A stretch of DNA of 64,000 nucleotides. It comes from Clavaria fumosa. Its lineage: Eukaryota > Basidiomycota > Agaricomycetes > Agaricales > Clavariaceae. The translations under genes and the position numbers were made by a program. The notes under the pieces were generated by a model. That model saw nothing but the letters and a program-made list of their open reading frames with translations, was not told the DNA's origin and did no database searches. This document shows, piece by piece, positions 34,073 to 45,936 of the stretch. Each line of letters starts with the position of its first letter. Within the stretch, counting starts at the first letter, position 1. The stretch is from NCBI GenBank assembly GCA_951802425.1, contig OX637797.1:2728001-2792000 (forward strand), in the 5' to 3' direction.

Positions 34073-36805
34073 ATGCCTGGCTTCGTCGCTAGTCCTCGCA
34101 CTTTATACGATAAAATCTTCGACGACCACGTCGTGTCGGTGGCCTCTTTCACTTCGCTGTCTTCCCTGCTATTCCTCACGCGTGCATCCCAGAGATATCA
34201 ACGAGAATGAACTGGCTCTGATTTATATCGATCGGTACGTCTCATACCTTAACGCCCAGCGCGAATTGCTCTTAAATACTGTGACTTCATCCCTGTAAAG
34301 ACACCTCGTTCATGAAGTGACCAGTCCTCAAGCTTTTGAGGGATTGTGAGAGGCACTCATCTTCGGCACTCGCTTTGAGCTCATGCTTTCCAAGGCGATC
34401 CGCACATCGTCCAGTCCGCCGACCAGACTGCACCTTGGCTACAGTGGATCACAACATTCCGTCAGTTTCCCCTGGGAGTGTCAAAGCCTACCTGTTGATT
34501 TGGATTTCAGAACTGCTTCGAGAAAAAATTTCAAGTCGATTGGCTCTTTCATTGAAGAGCCTGATTCTAGAGCGCAGTGTATAGCACTCGAGGACAACGT
34601 CAAGGAGTTCGGATTGACCTATTTTGGAATCAAAGACCGAAGGCAGGGTGCGTGGCGAGCCACGTCTGTTTTGTCTCTATTCGGCTGAAGTCGTGGGCAA
34701 AGGTATCGTCCATATTATTGGGCCCGAGCAAGGATTCACGGTCAGCATTGATCGCGATTCGACGAACGCTCCTAAACTGATGTGGACTCGCAGCTGCCCG
34801 GGATCACTTGTGTCTGCGGCGATTCCCACACATCCAGTAATCATTCCTGCTTTCTATTGTGTCTCGCTCCTTACTTAATATCTTTTTGAAGCACATGGCG
34901 CGTTCGGCTCTTTAGCTTTTGGTATCGGGACTTCTGAAGTCGAGCACGTCCTCGCCACACAAACTTTGCTGCAGAAAAAGGCCAAGAACATGCGGATCAC
35001 CGTGGACGGCAAACTCTCCGAAGGGGTGACGTCCAAAGATGTCATCCTTCACATTATTTCCAAAATCGGCACAGCCGGAGGCACGGGCTGTGTCATCGAA
35101 TATGCCGGGTCGGTGTTCCGCAGATTTAGTATGGAGGCTCGAATGAGCGTCTGCAACATGAGCATTGAAGCCGGCGCCCGTGCTGGGATGATCGCGCCTG
35201 ATGATGTCACGTTCGACTATCTCCGCAATCGGCCGCTCGCGCCTAAGGGTGAACTCTGGGACCGCGCCGAAGCCTATTGGCGTACCCTCACAAGCGATGA
35301 AGGCGCCAAGTTTGATATAGAGATTGACATTCCCGCGTCGGACATCGTCCCCTGCGTCACGTGGGGCACGTCTCCCCAAGATGTCGTGCCCATCACTGGC
35401 GCCGTTCCCGACCCCGCTACCATGACGGACTTGACCAAACGCGCGTCGGCCGAGCGAGCGCTGGCCTATATGGGCCTTGAGCCGGGCACTCGCATGCAAG
35501 ACATCAAGGTTGACAAGGTCTTTGTGGGCTCGTGCACGAACAGCCGCATCGAGGACCTCCGTTCGGCGGCCAAGGTCGTGCTGGCAGCCGGCCCTGACGC
35601 GAGGGTCGCGCCTGGCGTGCACGCGATGATCGTCCCCGGTTCCGGGCTGATCAAGGAGCAGGCCGAAGCGGAGGGCTTGGATGCCGTCTTCAGCCGCGCC
35701 GGGTTCGACTGGCGCGAGGCCGGGTGCTCGATGTGCCTCGGGATGAATCCGGACCAACTTGCCCCAGGCCAGCGCTGCGCGAGCACGAGCAATAGGAACT
35801 TCGAAGGTCGTCAGGGCGCGGGGGGACGGACGCACTTGCTCAGTCCCGCCATGGCCGCGGCGGCCGCATTGACGGGCAAGCTGACAGACGTTCGCACGCT
35901 GGTTGGCGCTGCTGACGCAAACAGAAACACTGAGTCAAAGTTGAAGCTCACAAACGCTTTCGACTTCTTGAACGATCCAGTTATGCCGAGCCCTGCGCCC
36001 ATAACTGTGGCTCAAAATCCTCACATTTCTGGGAGTTCGGAAGTAGGCCTTCCTCCTTCGCCGAATGCTTCCTCAGGCATGGAGAAGTTTGTGGTTTTGA
36101 AGGGCATCGCCGCGCCTTTGCACATGGCCAATGTCGATACGGACATGATCATTCCCAAGCAATTCTTGAAAACGCTGAAGCGGACGGGTCTCGCTGACGC
36201 CTTGTTCTACCCTCTCCGCAAGGATCCGAAGACGGGCAAGGACACCGATTTTGTTCTCAATCGTGCCCCGTATACCCAAGCCAAATTCCTGGTCTGCACT
36301 GGCAAGAATTTTGGATGTGGTAGCTCGCGCGAGCATGCACCGTGGAGTCTGTACGTGATCATATCTGTGGTCCGAAATCTGCTAATCTGATTGCATCATC
36401 AGCAAGGACTTCGGCATCCGATGCATCATTGCTCCCAGTTTCGCAGACATATTTCGCAACAACGCAATGCAGAATGGCATGCTCCCCATCAGCCTTCCTG
36501 AAGCTGATTGCCTTGCTTTGGCCGAGGATGCTGAGGCTGGTCAGGAACTGGAGGTCAACCTGGAGACGCAGGAAATTCGGCGCCCTAGCGGCAAGTCCGT
36601 GATTACGTTCACTACAGATCCATTCAGGAGGCATTGCCTACTTAACGGACTGGATGACGTCGGTCTCACGATGCAGAAGGCAGAAACGATTGAGACGTTC
36701 GAACAGAGAAGGAGCGCGATGTGGCCTTGGTTGGATGGGTTCGGGTACAAGGGTGGCAAGATACCCGTTTCAACTGGGAGGTCGGTTACGAAAACAGATT
36801 GGTGA
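34073..36805 (+). CDS. LEU1: 3-isopropylmalate dehydratase (isopropylmalate isomerase)
   Basis: Nine exons (34073-34134, 34193-34234, 34301-34345, 34395-34460, 34511-34647, 34703-34740, 34794-34836, 34892-36350, 36403-36805) encode 764 aa, a fused fungal enzyme equal to bacterial LeuC plus LeuD. It converts 2- to 3-isopropylmalate, the second step of leucine synthesis, in the cytosol. Visible: [30 protein letters not shown], and the three 4Fe-4S cysteines in [12 protein letters not shown] and [27 protein letters not shown] closes the large domain. After a linker comes the swivel domain with [14 protein letters not shown] and [12 protein letters not shown], then [15 protein letters not shown]. 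The six short 5' exons each restore conserved residues at their joins. Ends TDW at TGA 36,805. Confidence 0.97.
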
Positions 36806-36996
36806 TAGTTCCAACCAAAAACATCTGTCGTATGATTGAGGCAATGACAGCGTTGCTGTTCGCTGTAGCTATTTATCCCCGTGACCTTTTCTGTGGCGGC
36901 GGCCATCAGCACTGCTCGTGTTTCACCGCTCTCCATCAACAATTCAATCCACGCCCCGCAGCGGCAGTAGCTTTGGTCCAAGGTCTCTTTCTTTCA

Positions 36997-38679
36997 ATGC
37001 AGATGGCACCCAAGGCTCTGGAGCCTCGCAACGCGAAGCTGGCGCAAAAAGACCAACACGTCGATCCGCCTAAGAAAGTGATTCGACGCGGCAGCAAGCC
37101 TATTATCAACTGGTTCCAGCGCAAGCTCGCTGGTGGGAAGATAGCCAAGCGAAAGGCAGATGGCCACCAGAGCAGCCTTCATTCGTCCGTCGGGAAAGGC
37201 CGCGTGTCTACGACGTCCCTCGCCCGCGAACGGGTTGTTTCTAGTCCTACTACCGCTCCAAGCCCAGTTCCGAAGACGCATTCGAGATCCGAGTCGCTCA
37301 GTGCAGCCAGACGGAAAGCCATTTCGTTGAACGAACGGGACGATAATGGGGGTACTAGCGATGCAGAGCAGGAACGGAGGTCCACTATGTCTTCCATGGC
37401 ACTGGAATCTATCTGGGCACCCACGACCGCTTTGGAAGCAGATGACGATGCTTCAGTTCGTCCCATCCCACCGAGTACCCCACCTTCACCATCGCCGTCG
37501 CAATCTCATTCATCCTTGTCTTACCCTCGCACATTCCGGAGCATGACCGCGAGCACGAAACAGACCACCCTTCTCAGTATTGACCTCGCATCCAATGGCA
37601 TGGCTCACATCGCCCAAGTGCCTGCCTCGCACCCGATTCGCCCGCCTGCACACACCCGCGGCTCGTCCGCATCCAACGCGAGCGCATTGCTCGGCAGCGC
37701 AGCGTCATTCACATTCTCCGCCCTTCCGCCTCCTTCCCCACAACCGACGGGCGGTGCCTCGTCGTTGCACCGAGCAACGATAAACTCCGCGTATCCCAAC
37801 GCGACACAGATTGGTCGCCATATTGTGCAGGCCCCGCTCCACACCACCCACCATCCCCGCAACAACCCACGGCCCGCCTCCCCACCTCTGGATAACGCGT
37901 CGGTCTTGACTCTCGCATCATCTGCTTTTGCACTGTATGGCACACGTATGGGCGCCGGCCCTCTGCGATGGGGCTCCGCCACGCCGTCTGCCACGGCGGA
38001 GGATTCAACATCTCAGTTTGAACGTCTCACCGGGCAAGCCGACGGCGATGAAGAGAGCGTTTTGCTCGACGACGAGAGGGAAATCGATGCGAGCATGAGA
38101 GCTTTACGGCCAAGGAGCTCAAGGCGAGGAAGCTGGGACAGCGAAGTGAGCAGATGGAGTGCTAGGGTCGGTCAAGGCGGGCCGGGCACGCCGTCTTGGG
38201 TGCAAGACCGTGGTCTGGACACGGCGAATAGCGTGCGGACGGGCGGGAACGTCAGCACAGATCGCGATGACGAAGTGTCCGACGATGAGGAGTCTAGGCA
38301 GGTGATCAACGTCTTTCCCCGTGAGGTAGCCGCATACATCAACCCCATTGTCAAACCTGCAAGTGTCAAAAGTTCGCCCGAGAAGCCGCCCTCGACAGCC
38401 ATCATAAAAGGAAGCGAAAATGGGCACTCAAGAGCAAACCCACCTGCTCCGCAAGTCGATGAAGTGCTCACTCCGCCAAGGTCTTCCTCGCCGGAGAGTC
38501 GTGTGTGTATTGAACAACCTGTTGCTGAGCGTGACGACGAGATAGGATCATCCCAGCTGACGACACCGACAGAAAGACAGCTGGGTGATGGAGAACAGGC
38601 ATGCAACGCTGAAAGTTCTAATGCTGGCGAGTTCGAGGGGTTTCAGACGGCTCCTTCGACGCCTATAGTCGATGTTTGA
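36997..38679 (+). CDS. Ser/Pro-rich orphan with WFQRKLAG motif
   Basis: A single long frame. I take ATG 36,997 (MQMAPKALEP) or 37,003 as start; the frame is open further upstream, but that part overlaps LEU1 coding sequence and is unlikely to be used. About 560 aa. The N-terminus has a basic, ordered-looking block KPIINWFQRKLAGGKI. Two further islands look conserved, TTLLSIDLASNGMAHIAQVP and NASVLTLASSAFALYGTRMG, within otherwise disordered Ser/Pro/Thr-rich sequence. The C-terminus is acidic with many SP and TP pairs. I recall similar islands in basidiomycete hypothetical proteins but know no function. It starts about 190 bp after LEU1 and converges on the RhoGAP gene, 102 bp between stops. 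Confidence 0.75.
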   Translation: MQMAPKALEPRNAKLAQKDQHVDPPKKVIRRGSKPIINWFQRKLAGGKIAKRKADGHQSSLHSSVGKGRVSTTSLARERVVSSPTTAPSPVPKTHSRSESLSAARRKAISLNERDDNGGTSDAEQERRSTMSSMALESIWAPTTALEADDDASVRPIPPSTPPSPSPSQSHSSLSYPRTFRSMTASTKQTTLLSIDLASNGMAHIAQVPASHPIRPPAHTRGSSASNASALLGSAASFTFSALPPPSPQPTGGASSLHRATINSAYPNATQIGRHIVQAPLHTTHHPRNNPRPASPPLDNASVLTLASSAFALYGTRMGAGPLRWGSATPSATAEDSTSQFERLTGQADGDEESVLLDDEREIDASMRALRPRSSRRGSWDSEVSRWSARVGQGGPGTPSWVQDRGLDTANSVRTGGNVSTDRDDEVSDDEESRQVINVFPREVAAYINPIVKPASVKSSPEKPPSTAIIKGSENGHSRANPPAPQVDEVLTPPRSSSPESRVCIEQPVAERDDEIGSSQLTTPTERQLGDGEQACNAESSNAGEFEGFQTAPSTPIVDV

Positions 38680-38781
38680 TTAGCAATTGCTTGCACTATG
38701 TCCGTTTGTTCCTTGTAATTTATGTTTATGGCAATAACCGACGTATAGCTATCAACATAGTACATCGGCATGATTTATTCG

Positions 38782-40937
38782 TCATGTCTCACATACGACC
38801 TGGTCCTTGTGAAAAAGTCTCATCAACTGCTCGATTAATTGCTCTGCTTTATCCCTTTCATTCTTCATAGCTTGAACCTCTTTTCTCAGCAACGCATTAC
38901 TCCTTTCCATCCTAGACCTCCAATCCTCGGAAGAATCTGAACGCGCGATCTTGTCAAACGATTCATTCCCGCTTTTCTCCGGCGACTGGGGTTTTGGTTG
39001 TTCTTCGGCATCACTTTCTCGTTCGATTTCCAGCCGGAGCCGTAAGGCATGTATGTAGGCGCTGGCGGGTGGGGTGCTGGCACAAGGGGCCGGCTCGGGT
39101 TGGCGCTGCTGGCCCTCAACCACGATGTCATCGATGAGCGACGCAAGATCTGGAGTAGAGTCCCGGAGCATGGCTGCATAACGAGTTGTCAGAAAAGCCA
39201 CCAAATCTCAGTAATCTGACCAGGACGGACACCCCGTTGAATACCAGCTTTCACCCCTGCGTATTTCAGGCAACGGTGCGAGGACTATCTGGTCTGGAAA
39301 CTCAGGACTAGTCTTGGAATCTTGAGAAGATCTTGGCCCCTGCTCTGGATCACTGCATGATTCCGTTGAAAGCGACCGTTCGCCCATGCCCCACTCCCGC
39401 TTGTCATTGGAGTGGCAAGAGCCCGGTGAAGGATATTCCGACGGGCCGTGCGATTCTTCCGGAATCAAAGATAAGTCGTCAGAGGGGATGGCTGCAGCAT
39501 GAGCCTGGATCGGGATCGGGTCCCGTTGTGACCCTGGTTCGGCTTGACCTTCTCTCTTGCGCTTTAGCCGTTCTTTGTCGGCCTCTTCCTGCTCTTCGAA
39601 TGCGAGCGCCTCGGATACCCGAGGCCATCTCGTCAGCAACCACAACATCATTTTGGCGGCGACAGTGAGGCTCGGCCCTCCCATGATCTTGTGTCCATAC
39701 ATATTACTGATGTCGTCGAAATCGATACCATTCTCAGGGCTGAGCGGCACCTGAGTAAAGAAGGCGAAGATGTAGACGAGCAGAGAGTAATGGGCCGGTG
39801 GAAGAAGGCGAAGGAGAAGGGCGGCTATGATAATCTGTCGCCTCTCAGCCTCGACTTGTTCGTCGTCCCTGTCGATAAGCTGGAGTTGCCTGAGACTGTT
39901 CAGGCGTGCTCTTCTCCAAGCCACATGTTGGGATACTTTCTGATACTTCTCCTTTCGCCTCTGTTGATATTCCTGATCCTCGCGTTCGTCGCTCTCTCTC
40001 CGGTCGTTCTCGCGCTTTACTGTAGGCTTGACACACCAAGACCAGAACCCGTTGAAAATTGTTCTGTCGATGAGCGGTTCCGGGATTTGGGTCAAAAAAG
40101 TTGTCAGAACGGCGCAGATGTTGGGCATTGAGGTAGACCTGAGTGACAAGGATGCACCGTACGAGGAGGAGCGTGAGTCAAAAAGCCTAATCAGCTCAAT
40201 ATGGCGATCTCGATCGGGGAGTACGCGGAAGAGGCCAGGCTGATAGATACCTGTCGCGCCAGTGAGATCTATGCAGAGCCAATTTTTTTAGACGAACCTG
40301 TGCGGTATAGCTCTTCTATGCACGCAACTACAATGATGGGCAGGTCATGTTCAAAACCGCCTACAACTATTGGGGTAGAAGCGTGGATGTACACGTCTCG
40401 TAAGGACGCCCCGAATACCCCTAGAATAAGGCTGAATATTCTCTTCGTCATAGAGTCAAGCGTTGACTTACGACACTTGGTTTTTGCCGGGGTGCTCGTT
40501 TGGCCTAACCCGCCCTGCAAAGCTTCTTTCGTCTTGGTATCATACTTTGCACGTTCGAATACAGCTTCAATGTCCTCCATCTCTATTTGATCTTCAAATC
40601 TACATCCAATAAGCTTTATCATTCCTTTGAGTTTGCGAACGATGTGGCGCAGCTGAGCTGCGGGTAAACGAGGGACCCTGACCGCTAGAGGACGAGGAGT
40701 AGGGCTAAATGAACAAGGTCGGTGGGAATTTGCCAAAACCGACATAGAGAGTATTGGACTTGGCACTTGACCGCACGCTATGGCTGAGCGATCGCGCTCC
40801 CAATCATTAGCTGGAAGAGATTGGCGTGTACCAGGATCAATTGCGTGGGTTCCGGATCCAGGGGAGAGATCACGCGGGTGGCAACCGCGCAAAATGCCAC
40901 GATGGCGTGTGAGATGCGGTGAGCTGAAGTTGGACAT
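38782..40937 (-). CDS. RhoGAP-domain protein
   Basis: Starts at ATG 40,937 (MSNFSSPHLTRHRG). An N-terminal stretch with a helical segment (RHIVRKLKGMIKLI) is followed, after an intron, by VFGASLRDVYIHASTP. The RhoGAP domain then runs LPIIVVACIEELYRTG, GIYQPGLFRVLPD (candidate arginine finger in LFR), MPNICAVLTTFLTQIPEPLI, and LLPPAHYSLLVYIFAFFTQV with ISNMYGHKIMGG. These fit GTPase activation of a Rho/Cdc42-type protein. A final intron (donor GTCCGT at about 39,230, acceptor ATGCAG) removes the stop after WSDY and joins STGS to MLRDSTPDLASLID. The tail is a coiled coil (MERSNALLRKEVQAMKNERD). The unusual donor makes the last exon less certain; without it the protein would end at 39,208. Confidence 0.88.
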
Positions 40938-41042
40938 GACAAAAGCAGGCGTTCGTGAGTTGAGCAGCGCAGCTCGCTTATTACGAGAATCTCGATCGCG
41001 ACTGGTCAGCTATAAATCACGTGATATCAAAGTGTTACCACG

Positions 41043-41884
41043 TGATTGTGCCTTGCTTACATGCAATTGAAGAATTTTCTAAGTGTAAAGTACTGCACTA
41101 TCTCCAAAAAAAAGTCTGCAAGAAAATCCTCACAAGAGAATGACAGGAGCATTATCCAAATCTCATGCCTTGTTTGGAAGGTAAGATTACATAAGCTCAG
41201 CACAGTGTGCTCATTGGCAGGGATGCATGTCCTAGGAGACACCCTGCCCCCACTGCTCTCTTGACCCTAGTGTTGGAATTCCAGTCATTGGTGAGTCCAG
41301 ATATGATGAGACAATGCTTGAGATTAGCAGGGAACCTGGTATAAACACCAGGGAATCCAATCTACTGCCCTAGGCCTATATAGCTATATTAAAAGTCTGA
41401 CTAGGCTATGTGTGGGCAAGGGGTGTTTTCACCCAAATCCAATACTCCCCCATGAATGCATCCCCAAGCCATCTGATTAAAATGCATAAGGTCCACCAAG
41501 TGTAGCTGACATTGCCTGCAGGCTCCCATTGCCTTTCAACTTCCCCTTCACACCTCCCCCATGCTTGTAGCAGGCCTTTGCAAGGTGTCCCTCTGACCCA
41601 CATTTATTGCATTCAACATCATCTGGAACATTGCATTCTGACCTTAGGTGGTCTGCCCCACCACACCACCAGCATTTGTGTGTTTTTGGTGGATTCCAGG
41701 GGGTGACAATGGCCACTAGTGCCATGTTTGCAGGCATAGCCCCTCCAATTGCATGGTGTGCCTCCTCATTCAGCATGCCAGTGATGACATGCTTGACATT
41801 GAGCTCTTTTCCTGCAGTAGCATCTATTGAAGCCACAAAGTAGTCATATTCCATCCTGAGCCCCATAGTTAGCACCACAATGAG
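41043..41884 (-). mobile_element. CpG-free copia-like gag relic
   Basis: No CpG occurs between 41,043 and 41,892. The minus strand (41,477-41,878) has a 133-codon frame resembling a Ty1/copia Gag C-terminus: LRMEYDYFVASIDATAGKEL, then two CCHC zinc knuckles, CWWCGGADHLRSEC and CNKCGSEGHLAKAC. The sequence is cut off at 41,884 by the 5' LTR of element A, so A inserted into this older copy. Its other half would lie beyond the window end. Confidence 0.75.
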
Positions 41885-42426
41885 TGTCAGGATCGCTTAC
41901 ATAAGCCACTGCTATTGAACTCCAGAGAGCACAAGGAGCTAGCGTTGAGATGCAGACATGGAGTCACGTGACCACCCGCGACCTCTCACCAGCACCTACA
42001 GGACCCCAACAAGCGCCCATCACGTGCCCATGCCCACATTTCTCAAACTCTCCCACACCTTGGAATTCATGATGGAGGCGGATCCATGATAACAGAACTG
42101 ACAGGCCCCATCAGCTAATCTATCCTATTCGAGTCTAATTGAGATCTCCCCTCGGCCAGCTAAGCCTGCGCCAAGCATTCTCCCCGTCATCTTCCCTTTG
42201 CTCATGCCTTGCCGCCACCTTCCTTATTTAGTGTTCCTCTTTCCCTGCGCTGCCTCCCCTATCCTGCACAACCCGGTGCACATAGCCTCGTTTTAATCCT
42301 CATGACTCACACATACTGTGCAGCCCTCCTTCCTAGTATATATAGTGCCCTTGTAGTAGTGTCAGTCCCTTATGTTGAAATTGAGTTACTTCCCCTCTCG
42401 CTTTCTGTGAGGACCCTGGACTGACA
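41885..42426 (+). repeat. Element A 5' LTR (542 bp)
   Basis: Begins TGTCAG and ends CTGACA, a 6-bp inverted terminus. Contains TATATATA at 42,337-42,344 and CACGTG at 41,965-41,970 and 42,021-42,026. It repeats, with many C/T and G/A differences, at 63,498-64,000. Confidence 0.93.
42337..42383 (+). promoter_or_regulatory. Element A TATA box and predicted transcript start
   Basis: TATATATA lies 35 bp upstream of ATGTTGAAATTG (42,372-42,383). That 12-mer is the exact reverse complement of the bases right after the LTR, so it is the likely RNA 5' end. The start is inferred from this complementarity. Confidence 0.65.
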
Positions 42427-42438
42427 CAATTTCAACAT
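42427..42438 (+). other. Element A self-complementary primer-binding site
   Basis: CAATTTCAACAT directly follows the 5' LTR and is complementary over all 12 bases to 42,372-42,383. It does not begin with TGG as tRNA-type sites do. The layout matches the self-priming known for Tf1 of fission yeast. Confidence 0.7.
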
Positions 42439-42546
42439 CCACCCCTAGCTACCTCAACCCTGTCCACCCTGGTCGGCCTAGCGTCCCTCTTTCCCCCTGC
42501 CCATCATGTGTAACAGAATGATGAGAGAATCACCCTGGCGTACCTG

Positions 42547-44524
42547 ATGCATAATGAAGACATTACGGATGAGTGGCTCACCACAGTCCTAGATTTTGGA
42601 GAAGACAAGTACTGGGCAAGATACTTTGACACCCGCGTAAGAGCAGAGATCTACCTGGACACCCCTACGGAATCTGATGTTTCAGAGATGGAAACTGCGG
42701 TACTGAGACCACAAGAGCTATGTCCCTTTGAACTTTGGATTATCGAGGAGGAGAGAAGACTTGTGCCTTACTTTGGAAGGTTATATGCACAGGAGTGGAG
42801 CAGACGAGAGCAGAGATTGAGAGAGGCCTTAGCAGTTGCATTACCAGATTCTGCGACCTCAGGAGAGAGGTCACCAGCCCACAGCACCATCGACATTAAC
42901 CTCGATGACCTCGAGGACTACGTAAACTCTGACAACGATGAGCCAACGAACGAACCCATGCACGTTTCTGTGGCAATCCAGACAGAGCTTAGTCTCATCG
43001 GAATTGAACAGTTCATCATCCACAACTACCGCCCCCTCGCCTTCATCTGTCAACCCATCAACCCCATCCCACCCAGCACCGCCAGTTCATACCAAGCCCC
43101 CCGTAGACTTCGCGAGTTTAGACAAGCACCTAGCCCGACCAGCACCATCACCACCACCACCACAGTCACCTGCGACTCCGGAACTGCGACCCCAACCTGC
43201 GAATCCATCGCCACCCAAACACTCACCACTGCCCTCACCCACACCCGAAATGGCAGATGCTGTCCCCACAGCCCCAATGCCGAGGCTGGACCTAGCCGTC
43301 GCACCCTTTGATGGCAACAAGAAGAATTTCCGGACCTTCCTCAGGTCCCTCTGGCTACAGTTCCTGGGAAACCAGGGACTCTATGGCACTGACCTCAACA
43401 AGATTCTGTATGCGCTAAGCAAAATTACAGGAGAAGGGTTTGCTGTGGAGTGGGCGAACATGCGAGCTGATGAAATACTGAATGCAGGAGTAGCAGGGAC
43501 GTGGGAGGACTTCGTTACGGACTTGCGGAGGGCCTTTGATGACCCCAATATCACCGCAACCGCCCTGAATGACATCGCGAAGCTGAAGCAGGGAACACTG
43601 GAGGCCATGGAGTTCTTCACGTTATTCGAAACCCTGATGCACAAGGTGGAACTGGACCCGGTCGACGATTCTGATGTACTCATTCACTGGTTAGAGTCGA
43701 ACCTCAACTGGAGACTGACCACGCAGGTCTATAACGTAAACCTGATGCCAACCACCTATGCTCAGTGGAAGAGACTAGTAGAGACACTGGATGCCCAGCA
43801 GAGGAGGCTCAACGCAATCATCTGTGAACAGAATACCAGCCGCCCCGCTCCGCCCCAGTTCCAACAGTCGTGACCTCTCCCGATCCCTCCATGCTACCCG
43901 AATCTGAATTCCCCACGACCCGTGCCTCACTTCCCCTCCGCCCCGCAGCAGCAGCAACGCACCCCTGCTCCGCAGATCATGCCCCGTCCCTCTGGTGCTG
44001 GTGACAGGATGATCGTGGACCAGACACGAGCTCCCACGGCTGAGCGTCAATGCTTCCGCTGTGGCCAGGTAGGTCACATCGCACGAAACTGCCACCTCCC
44101 AGACATGCGACCCTATGTCCTGAGGCCGCAGGTTCGCACGATGGCTCCCGGCCCAGTGGAGGTGGAAGAATATGAGAACGAGCTGGCCTTACTCCACGAC
44201 AGGCTTGCGATCTATGAGAGGGAAAGGCAGATGGTCGGTGCCCAGGTAGCACAACAACAACAACAGCAACCACTCCCGCAGGCTCCCACTCAGGAGCAGG
44301 GTTTTGGAGAAGAGATGCAGTGGGTCCAAACTCGCATCTCTGTAACAGTACAAGCCATGTTCCCGCCCCCACCCCTTAACTGTAGCAAGTATACCCAAAT
44401 ACATGATCTTGTGACGGAGACATGCCCGGAGTGCAAACAAACTCAAGGACAGAGCCACAGTAAAGGTCATGGAAGAGAAACCAAAGAGGCAGAAGAGAGA
44501 GCTAACTCTGCCGGCGCACTTTGA
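42547..44524 (+). pseudogene. Element A gag (broken)
   Basis: An N-terminal frame (42,547-43,311, starting MHNEDITDEWL) passes in a proline-rich zone into a second frame carrying the Gag core: DLAVAPFDGNKKNFRTFLRS, ALSKITGEGFAVEWAN, and DVLIHWLESNLNWRL. A TGA at 43,871-43,873 interrupts it. The same frame then continues to a CCHC knuckle, CFRCGQVGHIARNC, and an acidic coiled tail. The homologous part of element B has the same order. Whether the N-terminal 254-codon frame is really part of Gag or a separate small ORF is unclear; the switch of frame may be a deletion. Confidence 0.75.
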
Positions 44525-45936
44525 GACCCTGACTACGGCCGAATGGGGAGGTGTTAAAGTCCTTATTGACTCAGGGTGCACCAATTGTTTCATGGACCTA
44601 ACCTGGTGCAAGGAACTTGGGCTGGAACCAGTCCTGCTACAAAACCCGATTAAAGTGTACAATGTGGACAGATCAGCAAACAAGAACAGACCTATTCACT
44701 ATGGCATTGATCTCTTGTTAATGATAGGGGACCACCAAGAGCAAATACACTTCTTGCTCGGAATGGCTAAGTCGCACAAGATCATTCTGGGACATGACTG
44801 GCTATTGAAACACAACCCCAAGATCGACTGGCCACTAGGGAAAGTCTCCTTCAAATGCTGTCCCCAGAGTTGCCACTTTGATCCGCTTCTTGCGAGCCCA
44901 TGGGCCTACCCAAAAAGTTCTGACTGGGACAATGTGCTGCAAACAACCATGGACATTCGTTCTTCGAACACAGGAGACATGCCCGATTGGCCATCACTAT
45001 ATCCAACGGTCTTCAGCGAAGCCAAATGGGACGAGTTGCCTAAACTGCAACCTGATTTTGACATCAAGATTGAGTTCCGCGAGGATCCGGGCCACTTGTC
45101 CTCCAAGCTATACTTGCTAACGAGAGAGGAGACACTCGAGATGAACCAGTGGATTGACAAGCAGCTAACTTCAGGAAGGATAAGACCCTCCAAGTTGCCC
45201 TATGTCAGCCCATTCTTCTTCAAGCGAGAGAAGGACAAACTCCAACTGATCATTGACTACTTGCGGCTCAATTCATATTTGATCAAAGACAAATTCCCAC
45301 TGCCACGTATTCGCGACTGCGTAGACAAATTATGGGGAGCAAAGATTTTCTCCAAGATTGATGCGAAAGGAGGTTTCCCATCAATGAGATTGTGGGAAGG
45401 TCACCAGGAAAGATGTGCCTTCTTGATGTCATGAGGTTTGTTCAAGCCGATGGTGATGTGGTTCGGGCTCCAGAACGCCCCTGCGACTTTCCAAAGGTTC
45501 ATGAATCACATCTTGAGAGAGGAAATCACTGGCGGACATGTACTTGCATACATCAATGATGTCATCATCTTCACAGACGACCTTGCAACCCACTGTCACT
45601 GGATGGACCGAGTCCTGCAGAGGTTCCGCGACAACGGGCTGTGCCTCCGACTGAGCAAATGTGAGTTCGAGAAGGCTGAGGTGTTCTACCTTGGACTCAG
45701 ACTCTCACACAATCGACTTGAGCATGACCCGGCCAAAGCAGAGGCTATTCGGAACTGGCCAGAACCCTGAAACGTCAAAGAACTCCAGCGCTTCCTGGGA
45801 ATGATCAACCACTTACAAAGGTTCATCCCTAGCTTGTCCTCGTGAGCCAAGCCCTTGTTTAAGCTCACTGGCAATATCCCCTGGTGCTGGCAGAGCAAAC
45901 AAGTCGCGGCTTTCCTAGACTTGAAAAGGACGCTTA
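44469..45936 (+). pseudogene. Element A pol, 5' part: protease and reverse transcriptase (broken)
   Basis: Retropepsin motif VLIDSGCTNCFMD and LGHDWLLKHNPKIDW come first. RT follows with GRIRPSKLPYVSPFFFKR, KIDAKGGFPSMR and MWFGLQNAPATFQRFMNHIL. A TGA at 45,432-45,434 interrupts the frame before GLFKPM, and more stops follow near 45,768 and 45,842. The catalytic YxDD box reads YIND (45,549-45,560), an Asp-to-Asn change at a CpG. The frame ends at the element B insertion in RT's end region, after LDLKRTL. Confidence 0.88.

Noticed and set aside
36721..36996. Upstream extension of the WFQRKLAG orphan to 36,721
   Set aside because: That part overlaps the LEU1 coding exon in another frame and holds low-complexity translation; the ATG at 36,997 is more plausible.
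42547..43311. 254-codon frame at the start of element A as a host gene
   Set aside because: It lies between the A primer-binding site and gag and flows into Gag by a frame change, so it belongs to the element.
45549..45560. YIND/YVND read as a lineage-specific reverse-transcriptase variant
   Set aside because: In both elements the change is explained by loss of a CpG at the first catalytic Asp codon, alongside other CpG damage, so independent inactivation is simpler.
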